Part shown: positions 8,398 through 15,771 of the stretch, one piece after another
Layout: every line of letters starts with the position of its first letter
Position numbering within the stretch: position 1 is the stretch's first letter
DNA from: Granulicella sp. L56
Lineage (GTDB): Bacteria > Acidobacteriota > Terriglobia > Terriglobales > Acidobacteriaceae
Reading direction: 5' to 3'
DNA: 64,000 bases
Assembly: GCF_009765835.1 (NCBI RefSeq)
Contig: NZ_LMUS01000006.1
Span: 372,001 to 436,000 of the forward strand
Notes under the pieces: model-generated
What the model was told of the DNA's origin: nothing
What the model saw: only the letters and a program-made list of their open reading frames with translations
The model's database searches: none
Translations under genes and position numbers: made by a program

Positions 8398-8532
8398 ATG
8401 AAAGTTCTCGTTTTGTGTGCAACTGGCGGAACCGGACGGCTGATCGTCCGCGACGTCCTGGTCTTCCCATCAGAGCATCATCTTCGTTCGAAGAAAGGAT
8501 CGTTTTATGTCAAACTTCCCCACGCCGCTTGA
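8398..8532 (+). pseudogene. N-terminal remnant of an NAD(P)-binding protein
   Basis: From the ATG at 8398 the frame reads MKVLVLCATGGTGRLIVRDV and then turns into unrelated sequence (FPSEHHLRSKKG) and stops after 44 codons. The first 21 residues are the start of a Rossmann protein similar to the gene at 6635 (MKVLVIGAAGKSGEALV). The rest of the gene is gone, and the break falls where leader repeat B begins (8468). It is best explained as a deletion that joined the start of one Rossmann gene to the leader of the next. Confidence 0.65.
8468..8489 (+). repeat. leader repeat B, copy 2
   Basis: A 22-base element matching 7411-7432 except for one base. It ends 17 bases before the cupin start and its downstream AAGAAAGGA supplies the ribosome-binding site. 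Confidence 0.6.
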
Positions 8533-9028
8533 AGAAATCCTTCATCACAACGTTATTAAGAACAACAAAACAGGCGGCCCGGCGCTTGATGTCGGGCAAA
8601 TGAAGTTGCTCTGGAGGGCTTTGGGAGAAAACACGGGCTACACGTTCTCTATCTTCGAGAGCACGTTCGCGCCGGGCATGGGTATTCCACTTCATAAGCA
8701 CCCATTTGCGGAGTTTTTCTATGTACTGGAAGGCACTCTGGCAATTGGGTATTGGAACAACCAGGGTGTCACTGAGTGGGACTTGTGTGAAGCCGGGGAA
8801 AGTCTGCTGGTGCAGCCCAATGCGCCTCATACCTTCTTCAATAAGAGTGAACATCCGTGCCGCGTGCTGAGTGTGTCAACGTATCACCACGAGCGGATGA
8901 TGAAAGATGCGGTGCATCCGGAGGGCAGGACAGATTTCCTGCCGGCTGAGCTCACTCAGGCCGATCTTCAGAAGTTGACGAAGTCCATGGAAAAGACCCA
9001 GACATTCCTTGTCGCAGACCATGCTTAG
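8507..9028 (+). CDS. cupin-domain protein
   Basis: A 173-residue protein with AAAGGA before the ATG. The double cupin signature is visible: motif 1 as GMGIPLHKHPFAEFFYVLEG (metal-ligand His, His and Glu) and motif 2 as GESLLVQPNAPHTFFNKSE (ligand His). A metal-binding single-domain cupin fold follows. Family members range from dioxygenases and isomerases to small-molecule sensors; nothing here fixes the substrate. It is the last intact gene of the TetR-associated cluster, and a strong hairpin follows its stop codon. Confidence 0.8.
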   Translation: MSNFPTPLEEILHHNVIKNNKTGGPALDVGQMKLLWRALGENTGYTFSIFESTFAPGMGIPLHKHPFAEFFYVLEGTLAIGYWNNQGVTEWDLCEAGESLLVQPNAPHTFFNKSEHPCRVLSVSTYHHERMMKDAVHPEGRTDFLPAELTQADLQKLTKSMEKTQTFLVADHA

Positions 9029-9035
9029 TATCGGC

Positions 9036-9069
9036 CATCTCTTGAGTTCACCTTTGAACTCAAGAGATG
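9036..9069 (+). terminator. perfect 15-bp hairpin after the cupin gene
   Basis: CATCTCTTGAGTTCA (9036-9050) pairs without mismatch with 9055-9069 across a four-base loop, beginning eight bases after the cupin stop. No T-run follows, so it may stop transcription by another route, protect the 3' end, or be an inverted repeat of mobile origin. Confidence 0.5.
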
Positions 9070-9120
9070 CACCGCGCGCTGTGAGAGCGACATAAATGGT
9101 AACCAAAAGGCAGCTGCGTT

Positions 9121-9475
9121 GTGAGTTCACCCGTCACCTCGACCAAACCTGGCAGTGCCCTAAGTCTATACGAACGTATGGGTGAGCGGACGACGCAACC
9201 CTTCGCCTTGCACGTCCTTGATATGCTGGGCCCGATTAAAGGATCATTCGTAATAGCCGTGGCCGCAGGCACCGGAGGACTGGCAGTCGTCGCCGCCACC
9301 GATCGGGATGCACAGGTTCTAGCAACCGATCTCAACCCGGCGATGATCGAGCGTACGCAGGAGCGGTTGCGCCCGTTCAGTCTCTGTCAAGCCGAAATCA
9401 TGGACTTCCAATCTCTCACTGTCGCTGATGCGACCGCGGATATTGCGATGTCAAGCTTTAGCGTGCTCGCTTATC
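9121..9475 (+). pseudogene. truncated SAM-dependent methyltransferase
   Basis: From a GTG at 9121 the frame reads SLYERMGERTTQPFALHVLD, VIAVAAGTGGLAVVAA (SAM-binding motif I of class I methyltransferases), then ATDLNPAMIERTQER (acidic residue after strand 2) and DATADIAMSSFSVL (motif post-I/II region). The family similarity ends at about residue 118 and the frame runs into unrelated sequence and a stop at 9543. Only the cofactor half remains. The break point adjoins a replication-protein fragment. Confidence 0.65.
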
Positions 9476-9476
9476 A

Positions 9477-9703
9477 ACATGCAGCAAGAGGCCGCGAGAT
9501 TTCTTCACACCGAATTGAAGGATGGGCCAGTTCCGGCGCGTGACCTGCTTTCCAAAGCAAAGAAAGATTTCGGTCTGACGGAGCGAACGTTGCAGCACGC
9601 AAAGGAGAAATTGGGCATCCAATCGCACCTGCGGCACTCCAGAGCGGATACTACCGCGAACGAGTACATGCAGGAGCTTCCGGAGAGCGTGCAGCAAAGG
9701 TAG
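9477..9703 (+). pseudogene. C-terminal fragment of a RepA/primase-helicase-type AAA protein
   Basis: In a different frame from the methyltransferase remnant, residues AARFLHTELKDGPVPARDLL, KDFGLTERTLQHAKEKLGI and the tail match the small winged-helix domain at the C-terminus of plasmid/phage RepA-like helicases and AAA primases. There is no ATPase domain upstream, so only the tail of the gene is left. Its place next to tRNA-Val fits an old integrated element. Recognition is by motif pattern only. Confidence 0.5.
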
Positions 9704-9813
9704 GAACGGTCTTCGCGATGCTGACCACTGACGGGTCGCAAATGGTGGATTGAAGATTTGCCACCAAATGCCACCAAACTGCTTTCTTCGATGGCTGTAA
9801 CTTGTTGATTTTA

Positions 9814-9888
9814 TGGTGGGCACAGCAGGATTCGAACCTACGACTTCCACCGTGTGAAGGTGGCACTCTACCGCTGAGTTATGCGCCC
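9814..9888 (-). tRNA. tRNA-Val (anticodon CAC)
   Basis: The minus strand folds as a full cloverleaf. The acceptor is GGGCGCA/TGTGCCC (one G-T pair). The D-arm is ACTC-AGCGGTA-GAGT and the anticodon arm CCACC-TTCACAC-GGTGG with CAC at positions 34-36. The variable loop is AAGTC and the T-arm GTAGG-TTCGAAT-CCTGC, followed by discriminator A and an encoded CCA. The 3' end faces the accessory tract, the usual side for integration, but I find no second copy of this 3' end in the window. Confidence 0.95.
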
Positions 9889-10151
9889 TTTCGCAGTAGA
9901 AGCACTCGACGTCCTTCTTGCGAATCTGTTTTTCAAGAATATCATCTGTCACGCCGGTCAGCCAGATGCCTACATAACTCTCCGTTTACCCCTCTGCGGC
10001 GGTAGAATAACCAAGCAGAATGCCCGCTACCCCTCCCCACAACGGCCCTTCCGGTTCTCTGGCATCTTCAGCCTCGGGGAAGAGGGACGAGAGTTTGCCG
10101 GAATTTGATGGAGACGCGCAACCCGCGGGCAAAGACGGGGTTAAGGATGAT

Positions 10152-10802
10152 ATGGCTACGCTGGCAATCAATCCGAGACTTCTTGAAAATCTCCAGGCTG
10201 TCGAATCCCATTCGGTAGCAGGCGACTTCGGCCAGATGGATGATGCCGCCATCATGCTGGCACTTCGCGACGGCAACATGGCCGGCTTCGACTTTCTTAT
10301 CCAGAAGTACCGCAAGCCGATCATTCATTTCATGTACCGTATGGTGCATAACCAGGCCATCGCTGAAGAGCTCGCCCAGGAGGTCTTTCTCCGGGTCTAC
10401 CGATCGCGCGAGACCTATCGCGCCGAGGCACGGTTCAGCACCTGGCTCTACCGAATCGCTACCAATCTCGGCGTCAACCATGCCCGCGACACACGGCACG
10501 AGCGGACGGCCTCGATGGTGTATCTGGATGAGACGGACGGCGAAACCGGTATGACGCCGGATGTAGCCGATGCTACTCCAGGAGCCGAGACGAACCTGCT
10601 GCGTCAGGAACGACTCAACGCCATCCGGCAACATGTTCTGGCACTACCGGAACGGCAGCGTATGGCCGTTCTTATGCACAAATACGAAGGCATGGACTAC
10701 AAGCAAATCGGCGACGTGCTCAAGCTGAGCGAGTCCGCCACAAAATCTCTACTCTTCCGTGCGTACCAAACGTTGCGGGACAAACTGAAGCCGTTTATTT
10801 AG
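10152..10802 (+). CDS. ECF-type RNA polymerase sigma factor
   Basis: A protein of about 216 residues from the ATG at 10152, which has AAGGA just upstream. An in-frame ATG at 10020 would add 44 low-complexity residues and has no clear ribosome-binding site. Region 2 is clear (FDFLIQKYRKPIIHFMYRMV, then AEELAQEVFLRVYRSRETY and FSTWLYRIATNL). Region 4 follows a linker (LPERQRMAVLMHKYEGMDYK; IGDVLKLSESATKSLLFRAY). It directs RNA polymerase to stress or envelope promoters. The next gene encodes a zinc-finger anti-sigma factor 73 bases downstream, so the two form a regulatory pair. Confidence 0.92.
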   Translation: MATLAINPRLLENLQAVESHSVAGDFGQMDDAAIMLALRDGNMAGFDFLIQKYRKPIIHFMYRMVHNQAIAEELAQEVFLRVYRSRETYRAEARFSTWLYRIATNLGVNHARDTRHERTASMVYLDETDGETGMTPDVADATPGAETNLLRQERLNAIRQHVLALPERQRMAVLMHKYEGMDYKQIGDVLKLSESATKSLLFRAYQTLRDKLKPFI

Positions 10803-10875
10803 CTCATTGAACCGACAGGCGCGCATAGCATCTATTCGACGCGTTCAACAAAAGCAACACCTGGAAAGGGTCACC

Positions 10876-11388
10876 ATGATCTGCCACGATTGCCAATCCG
10901 CTCTTCCGGAACTTCTGCTCGATCCGGCTGCCCCCAGCAATGCTGCGGCCCGTGAGCATCTGAAGTCCTGCTCTGCCTGTAACCAGGAGTTTCAATCCCT
11001 GGAGGCCACCTTTGCCCTGCTCGATAGCTGGAAAGCACCGGAGCCTTCTCCTTACTTCGACCAGAAGCTCGCCGTTCGCCTGCGCGAAGAGCAGGAGTTG
11101 CCCGCTGCCGGATGGTTCGAGCGGATGCGAAGCCAACTTCTCTTCAACACTGGCCGCCAGTTCCGTCCTGCTCTTGCAGGAGCCCTTGCCGTGGCCTTTT
11201 TGATCGCTGGCGGAACCTTCGCCGATCTCTCCGGTTTCCCGCATCCGGCCAAGACGCAGGTCTCTGCCACAGTGAATGACCTGCAAATCCTCGACAAGAA
11301 CGACCAGGCTTTACAGACGATGAATCTGCTGTTGCAAGATGACAACTCCGGTAATGACACCTCCGCGACTCCACCAAGCAGCTTGTAA
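10876..11388 (+). CDS. zinc-finger anti-sigma factor, membrane-bound
   Basis: A 170-residue protein. The ATG at 10876 with GGAAAGGG upstream fits better than an upstream TTG at 10807. The cytoplasmic N-terminus has MICHDC, and later HLKSCSACNQEF, i.e. the HxxxCxxC zinc-binding anti-sigma domain. One membrane helix (FRPALAGALAVAFLIAGGTF) lies at about residues 95-115, and the last ~55 residues would be periplasmic. It should hold the upstream ECF sigma factor at the membrane until a signal releases it. Confidence 0.85.
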   Translation: MICHDCQSALPELLLDPAAPSNAAAREHLKSCSACNQEFQSLEATFALLDSWKAPEPSPYFDQKLAVRLREEQELPAAGWFERMRSQLLFNTGRQFRPALAGALAVAFLIAGGTFADLSGFPHPAKTQVSATVNDLQILDKNDQALQTMNLLLQDDNSGNDTSATPPSSL

Positions 11389-11484
11389 CGATTGGCACTT
11401 ATTATGAAGGAGATACAGTAGCCGCAAACGTTTCAGACTAAAATATTGCTTCACCAACCCATCAACACGGCAGCCTCAAATTCA

Positions 11485-12099
11485 ATGTTTCTTTCAGCCA
11501 AATTCCGGCAGGTGCTCCAGTCAGCACTCGCTGTTCTGGTGCTCGCGACTAGCACTGCGGCCTTCGCGAGGCAGCCCGGTGGTGCGCGCCAGGGATTTGG
11601 TGGCGGGCAACGAGAGACGCGTTCCTTCCCCAACGAAGGACGACAGGGGTCGAGAGGGCAGAACCAGGAGCATCTCGAGCAGTGGATGAATCGCCACAGC
11701 AACATGCCGCTTGACCAGCAGCAGCGTGCGCTCGATAACGAGCCGGGCTTCCGCCAGCTTCCGCCGCAGACGCAGCAGCATCTGCGTAACCGGCTGACCC
11801 AGCTCAACGATATGCCGCCCGAGCAGCGCCGTCGCCTGATCGAGCGCAACGAAGCCATTGAACGTCTCAGCCTTCCGCAACGGCAGCAGGTTCGCGGAGC
11901 GATGCAGCAGCTCGGCGCACTTCCCATGGACCGTCGTCGCATGGTCGCCCGCGCCTTCCGCGATCTGCGGGAGATGCCTCCATCGCAGCGTCAGGCCGCG
12001 CTTAACTCAGACCGCTTCCGCAGCCAGTTTTCTCCACAAGAGCGGGGCACGCTCGGCCAGTTGCTGGACGTCGAACCTCTGCTGCCACCTCAGCACTAG
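11485..12099 (+). CDS. DUF3106-family periplasmic protein
   Basis: A protein of about 204 residues from the ATG at 11485; an upstream TTG at 11446 would add 13 residues ahead of the signal sequence. The signal peptide is FRQVLQSALAVLVLATSTAA-FA. The mature protein starts with a Gly/Arg/Gln-rich stretch. It continues with repeated short helices carrying MPPEQRRRL, LPQRQQVRGAM, LPMDRRRMV and MPPSQRQAAL, the hallmark of DUF3106. It resembles Spy/CpxP-like periplasmic proteins in being rich in Gln, Arg and Pro, but no function is established. It follows the sigma/anti-sigma pair and may belong to its regulon. Confidence 0.75.
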   Translation: MFLSAKFRQVLQSALAVLVLATSTAAFARQPGGARQGFGGGQRETRSFPNEGRQGSRGQNQEHLEQWMNRHSNMPLDQQQRALDNEPGFRQLPPQTQQHLRNRLTQLNDMPPEQRRRLIERNEAIERLSLPQRQQVRGAMQQLGALPMDRRRMVARAFRDLREMPPSQRQAALNSDRFRSQFSPQERGTLGQLLDVEPLLPPQH

Positions 12100-12521
12100 A
12101 TTCCCTCACAGAAGAGGGTGGCTGGTTGGACCGGGTCCCCCCTCTGTACTTTTTGCGTAAAGTCTTCCATCGAAAAGACTTAATTTTCAAAGTCTTGATT
12201 CCAGACGGCTTATTCGAAAAATGTTGATTGTAGAAGGTTTACAGGCAGTTAAATTCCAAATAAGCAACTACGACTGCAAAGACGAAATACGGGGTCTTCG
12301 CTGCGCTCAGAATGACGATCATTTTTGATGGCGCGCTATCGCATCTGCGAGACGGCTATGGCTTTTAGCTATTGCCTACTCTCTTTAATTGTAGTGAATT
12401 GAGAAGAACTCATCTGCATTGGCTATTTGGTTTATTTTGTTTGGGTTAGATAGTTTTGGGGCTTGACAGGCGATTTTGCTGGTGTTTTTGAGGGTCGTTC
12501 AGAATAAAAATCGGAAGGCGC
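12100..12521. other. intergenic region with a weak hairpin and a REP-like element
   Basis: A 420-base gap between convergent genes. AAGTCTT (12160-12166) and AAGACTT (12175-12181) form a short hairpin followed by AATTTTC, a possible weak terminator of the DUF3106 gene. At 12291-12318 is GGGGTCTTCGCTGCGCTCAG followed by AATGACGA, which resembles short intergenic elements scattered through acidobacterial genomes (recalled similarity, not checked). No gene is visible. Confidence 0.4.
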
Positions 12522-13451
12522 TCAGGCTCTGAAGAAATTCTGGAGCAGGAAGAGAAGATTGGCGGGGCGTTCGGCCAAGCGGCGCATGAAGTAGGGGTAC
12601 CACTCGGGGCCGAAGGGGATATAGACGCGGACGCCGAATCCATCTGCCGCCAGTTCGCGTTGCAGGTCGCGGCGTATTCCGTAGAGCATCTGGAACTCGA
12701 ATGCGTTCTGCGGCACCTTGTTGGTGCGAACGAAAGCCAGCATCTCCTCGATGATGGTCTCGTCGTGAGTTGCGATTCCGCAGAAGACGCCTTTGCCGTT
12801 CTGCGAGAAGGTGACCATCCGCTTCATCAGACGAACGTAGTTGGCATCGACCTCGGCCTTGGTGGGAAAGGCGACGGCTGAGTCTTCCTTATACGCTCCC
12901 TTGCACAGGCGAATGCGAATTCCCTGCCCCAGCAAGCGTTCGGTGTCTTCGGCCGTGCGATAGAGATAGGCCTGCAACACCGTACCCACGCAGCCGGGAT
13001 AACGTGCCGCCAGCCGCTCAGTGATGGCGATGGTGGCCTCGGTGTAGGCTGACGATTCCATGTCGATGCGGACAAAGCAGCCCGTAGCAGCGGCATGCTC
13101 GACGATCTCGCCGACGACACGCTCGGCCAGCCCGGGATCGAAGTCCATGCCCATCTGCGAGAGCTTGACGCTTACGTTGGCGTTCCATCCGCGCTCGTGA
13201 ATCGCGTCGAGCAGGTGGTGATAGATGGCAGCGGAGGCGCGGGCTTCGACCTCGGTGGTCACGCTTTCGCCCAGCGAATCGAGGCTGACCGCGATGCCTT
13301 CGCTGTTTACATGCTGGCAGGCGGCAAGTGCGTCGTTGACCGCCATGCCGGCGATAAATCTTCCGGAGAGCTTGCGCCCCATTGCGGAACGCTCGGAGAA
13401 GGCCCGCAGCCTCTTGTTTTGAGACAGAGCAATCAGCACAGATCGCAGCAA
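12522..13451 (-). CDS. proline dehydrogenase (single-domain PRODH)
   Basis: A 309-residue flavoenzyme that oxidises L-proline to pyrroline-5-carboxylate. The beta/alpha-barrel motifs are all visible: NVSVKLSQMG, DMESSAYTEATIAI, AYLYRTAED, RIRLCKGAYKE and AFEFQMLYGIR, with RVYIPFGPEWYPYFMRRLAE near the C-terminus, where the paired Arg residues bind the proline carboxylate. The length matches the monofunctional Gram-positive/Deinococcus-type enzyme, not bifunctional PutA. The start is a TTG at 13451 with GGGGG upstream; a GTG four codons on is an alternative. No pyrroline-5-carboxylate dehydrogenase gene lies nearby. Confidence 0.93.
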   Translation of the reverse strand: MLRSVLIALSQNKRLRAFSERSAMGRKLSGRFIAGMAVNDALAACQHVNSEGIAVSLDSLGESVTTEVEARASAAIYHHLLDAIHERGWNANVSVKLSQMGMDFDPGLAERVVGEIVEHAAATGCFVRIDMESSAYTEATIAITERLAARYPGCVGTVLQAYLYRTAEDTERLLGQGIRIRLCKGAYKEDSAVAFPTKAEVDANYVRLMKRMVTFSQNGKGVFCGIATHDETIIEEMLAFVRTNKVPQNAFEFQMLYGIRRDLQRELAADGFGVRVYIPFGPEWYPYFMRRLAERPANLLFLLQNFFRA

Positions 13452-13515
13452 AGGCAGTACCCCCGGGGCAATAAGGGTATTGTCCCATGCCGCTCGCTTT
13501 TAGAGAGAAGCCGCC

Positions 13516-15531
13516 TTAGGGTCGCGTGCCGATGGTCTTGTTTTTGACTGCGAGCTGCAACGGCGTCACCGTGGGCGCAGCCGCGCCGATGTACTCGAAG
13601 ATGCTGTTGACGAAGTTGTCCGTGGTCCAGACATTGCCGGACGCATCGAGCGCGATGCCCACCTCGGCGGTTGCCGCAGCCGAAATATAGCCTATATTAG
13701 GGGGCGAAATACTGGCTCCCGATGCGGACAAGCGGCTGACGGAGCCGTCCGTGTTTGCCGTCCAGATTGTGTTGTCGCCATCAATCGCGACGGCGCTGAC
13801 CTCAGCCGGAGTCGCATAGCCTGCGCCTGACAGGGCCAGTCCCGCGCTGGTCATTTTACTGACCGATGCCTGATTGAAGTTTGCCACCCATGCATCTCCA
13901 GCGTTATCCAACGCAATGCCGACCGGTTGCGATATCCCACCTCCGGTATAGCCATTCCCGCTCATGACGGAACCTGTATTGCTGAATTTCGACAGACTGT
14001 TGGTGCCCAGTTCTGAGTTTGCAATCCAAACATTTTGCGAGGCATCGATGGCTACGGCATAAGGAGCATCAAGAGCGCCGTTGGTGAACTGAGCGGCCAG
14101 TGCCCCGGCAGGGTTGAGTTTCGTGACCGAATTGTTCTGGGGATTTGCGGTAAAGACATCGCCCGCCGCATCGAGAGCGATTGCAACCGGGTTGCTCAAT
14201 CCGGTTGCGGTATAGCCCGAAGCGCCAGAAAGCGGTGTCCCTGCGGAGCTATGCTTGCTAACGCTTGCATTCCCCTGGTTTGCCGTCCAGATATCTCCTG
14301 TAATATCCACGGCCACGGCTTGGGGATTGCTGAGACCGCCGCCGCTGAAGCCGCTGGCACCGGAGAGCGGTTCGCCTGTCGGGCTGAACTCGCTCAAGGT
14401 TCCCGGGTAGCCGGCGTTTGGCACCCAGATATTGCCTGAGCCGTCGACTGCCAGAAGCTGCGGCAGATCGAGGCCGCCGCCACTGTACTCGATGCTGAGC
14501 GTCCAGTCGGAGGGCGCGCCTGCGAGTGCAGGCTGAAAGACTTTGGTCGCGGGCTGAAGCGCGGCGAGCTTCGCCACGTTGTTGCCGGGGTTGAGCGCGA
14601 TGTCGAGCAGCGCTGACAGCGTATCCGTGGGAGCTATGCCGCCTGCTGGAGCGGCCAGCGCAAACAGTTGCGGACAGGCTCCATTGCCCTTGGTCGCGAC
14701 GCAGGCTGCCATGATGTTGGCCAGAGCGTTGATCGTCGATTGCGGTACGGTGCCGTTTCCGGCGGGCGTCGTTGCGCGGGCCGTACCCGTCGACGGGTCG
14801 AGGAGATTGTTCACTGTGGAGAAGGCATTCACCAGTCCGCGAACGTTGGTGCTGCTGGTTCCTACCGCCATGGTTCCCGGCTTCATGAACTGAGACAGCG
14901 CATAGACCGAAGCCACCGAGGAGATCTCGCTGACATCGGCAACCGCTCCACTGCCGAGGTTGCTGCAATTGCCCAGCGCCGCCATCAGGACGGAGCTGCT
15001 GTTATCGCCCGCGCCTGCATCGCCGCCGCTGGCGACGACATAGACCTGAGCGTTTGCCGACGGGCAGGTATAGCTGCCCGCCATGCTGAATTTTCCATCG
15101 CTGTCCGTGGTGACGGAACCGCTAAGAAGAGAGGTTGAGCCAGTACCGTAGCCTGACGTGCCTGCCACGTAGAGGTCAACGGATGCTCCTGAAATGGGCT
15201 GCGCCCCGCTGTGCACCAGGCCGGTAAGCGCGATGCTCGAACTGCCGCTGCTCGACCCTGAACCTGTGCCGGACGGGATGCCTGAGCCTGTACCAGAGCT
15301 TGTGCCTGTACCGGAACCTGTACCGGAGCTTGTACCAGTGCCTGAACCTGAACCTGTGCCGGAGCTTGTGCCTGAACCTGAACTTGTGCCAGAGGCGGAG
15401 CCTGTGCCGGCAGTTGAACCGGCCCCTGTGGCTCCTGGCGGAATTCCACCTGATCCGCAACCTGCCAGAACAAGACTTGCCCCGAGGCCAAATGCAACGG
15501 CGATCCCGCGGAGGGAGATCTCAAAACGCAT
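13516..15531 (-). CDS. NHL-repeat lipoprotein with Ser/Gly/Thr-rich linker
   Basis: A 671-residue protein. The signal ends in a lipobox (LVLAGC), so it should be lipid-anchored. A low-complexity Gly/Ser/Thr linker follows (residues ~27-95), then an Ig/transthyretin-like domain (LTGLVHSGAQPISGASVDLY, where SGA marks a carboxypeptidase-regulatory-like fold). A helical domain with paired Cys residues comes next. The second half is a series of NHL-type strands repeating the pattern AVD-GNIWVPN-G-LS-FS (LAVDGSGNIWVPNAGYPGTL; VAVDITGDIWTANQGNASVS), forming a beta-propeller of about six blades. Relatives occur in many copies in acidobacterial genomes. The ligand is unknown. Confidence 0.8.
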   Translation of the reverse strand: MRFEISLRGIAVAFGLGASLVLAGCGSGGIPPGATGAGSTAGTGSASGTSSGSGTSSGTGSGSGTGTSSGTGSGTGTSSGTGSGIPSGTGSGSSSGSSSIALTGLVHSGAQPISGASVDLYVAGTSGYGTGSTSLLSGSVTTDSDGKFSMAGSYTCPSANAQVYVVASGGDAGAGDNSSSVLMAALGNCSNLGSGAVADVSEISSVASVYALSQFMKPGTMAVGTSSTNVRGLVNAFSTVNNLLDPSTGTARATTPAGNGTVPQSTINALANIMAACVATKGNGACPQLFALAAPAGGIAPTDTLSALLDIALNPGNNVAKLAALQPATKVFQPALAGAPSDWTLSIEYSGGGLDLPQLLAVDGSGNIWVPNAGYPGTLSEFSPTGEPLSGASGFSGGGLSNPQAVAVDITGDIWTANQGNASVSKHSSAGTPLSGASGYTATGLSNPVAIALDAAGDVFTANPQNNSVTKLNPAGALAAQFTNGALDAPYAVAIDASQNVWIANSELGTNSLSKFSNTGSVMSGNGYTGGGISQPVGIALDNAGDAWVANFNQASVSKMTSAGLALSGAGYATPAEVSAVAIDGDNTIWTANTDGSVSRLSASGASISPPNIGYISAAATAEVGIALDASGNVWTTDNFVNSIFEYIGAAAPTVTPLQLAVKNKTIGTRP
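15250..15416 (-). repeat. degenerate tandem repeat coding the Gly/Ser/Thr linker
   Basis: Within the lipoprotein gene, short units such as CCTGAACCTGTGCCGGAGC recur with slight variation, coding for GTGSGSGTSSGTGSG-like sequence. The identical codon pattern suggests expansion by slippage, so linker length may vary between strains. Confidence 0.6.
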
Positions 15532-15570
15532 ACAGCTCCTTGGTCCATACTGAGGTGTTCAAGGCTCTCA

Positions 15571-15600
15571 AAGAGCGAAAAAGAGCGAAAAAGAGCGAAA
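15571..15600. repeat. three exact 10-bp tandem repeats (AAGAGCGAAA)
   Basis: AAGAGCGAAA is repeated three times without change, 40 bases upstream of the NHL lipoprotein start. On the coding strand this is TTTCGCTCTT. It lies in the likely promoter or leader, so copy-number change could alter expression. Confidence 0.7.
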
Positions 15601-15771
15601 CAAGTGGATCAAATACCAAGGTAGCAAGAGCATTCACAGAGGTCTGTCCCACAATCCGGACAATTTGATACAACCTTCGCGTCACCAGAGACAGAAGGGA
15701 GCGCATCAAGCACTCCACCAGAGCCAGTATGCCGACTGGGAATTGTGTCGATTATAGCGCGCAGAAATTTG

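Noticed and set aside
8398..8532. A functional 44-residue peptide
   Set aside because: Its first half is plainly a Rossmann-fold N-terminus and the second half is the translated leader of the cupin gene.
3245..9888. tRNA-Leu fragment and tRNA-Val as a simple attL/attR pair
   Set aside because: Their 3' ends differ in sequence and they belong to different tRNA species, so they cannot be the two halves of one crossover site.
9802..10005. Open frame over tRNA-Val reading WWAQQDSNLRLPPCEGG
   Set aside because: It is an artefact of translating the tRNA gene; this peptide is a well-known false annotation.
10020..10151. N-terminal extension of the sigma factor from the ATG at 10020
   Set aside because: No clear ribosome-binding site and low-complexity sequence unlike sigma region 1; the ATG at 10152 has AAGGA. 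It remains possible.
15250..15600. Possible CRISPR array
   Set aside because: The repeats are contiguous or coding, without unique spacers of constant length, and no cas gene is near.
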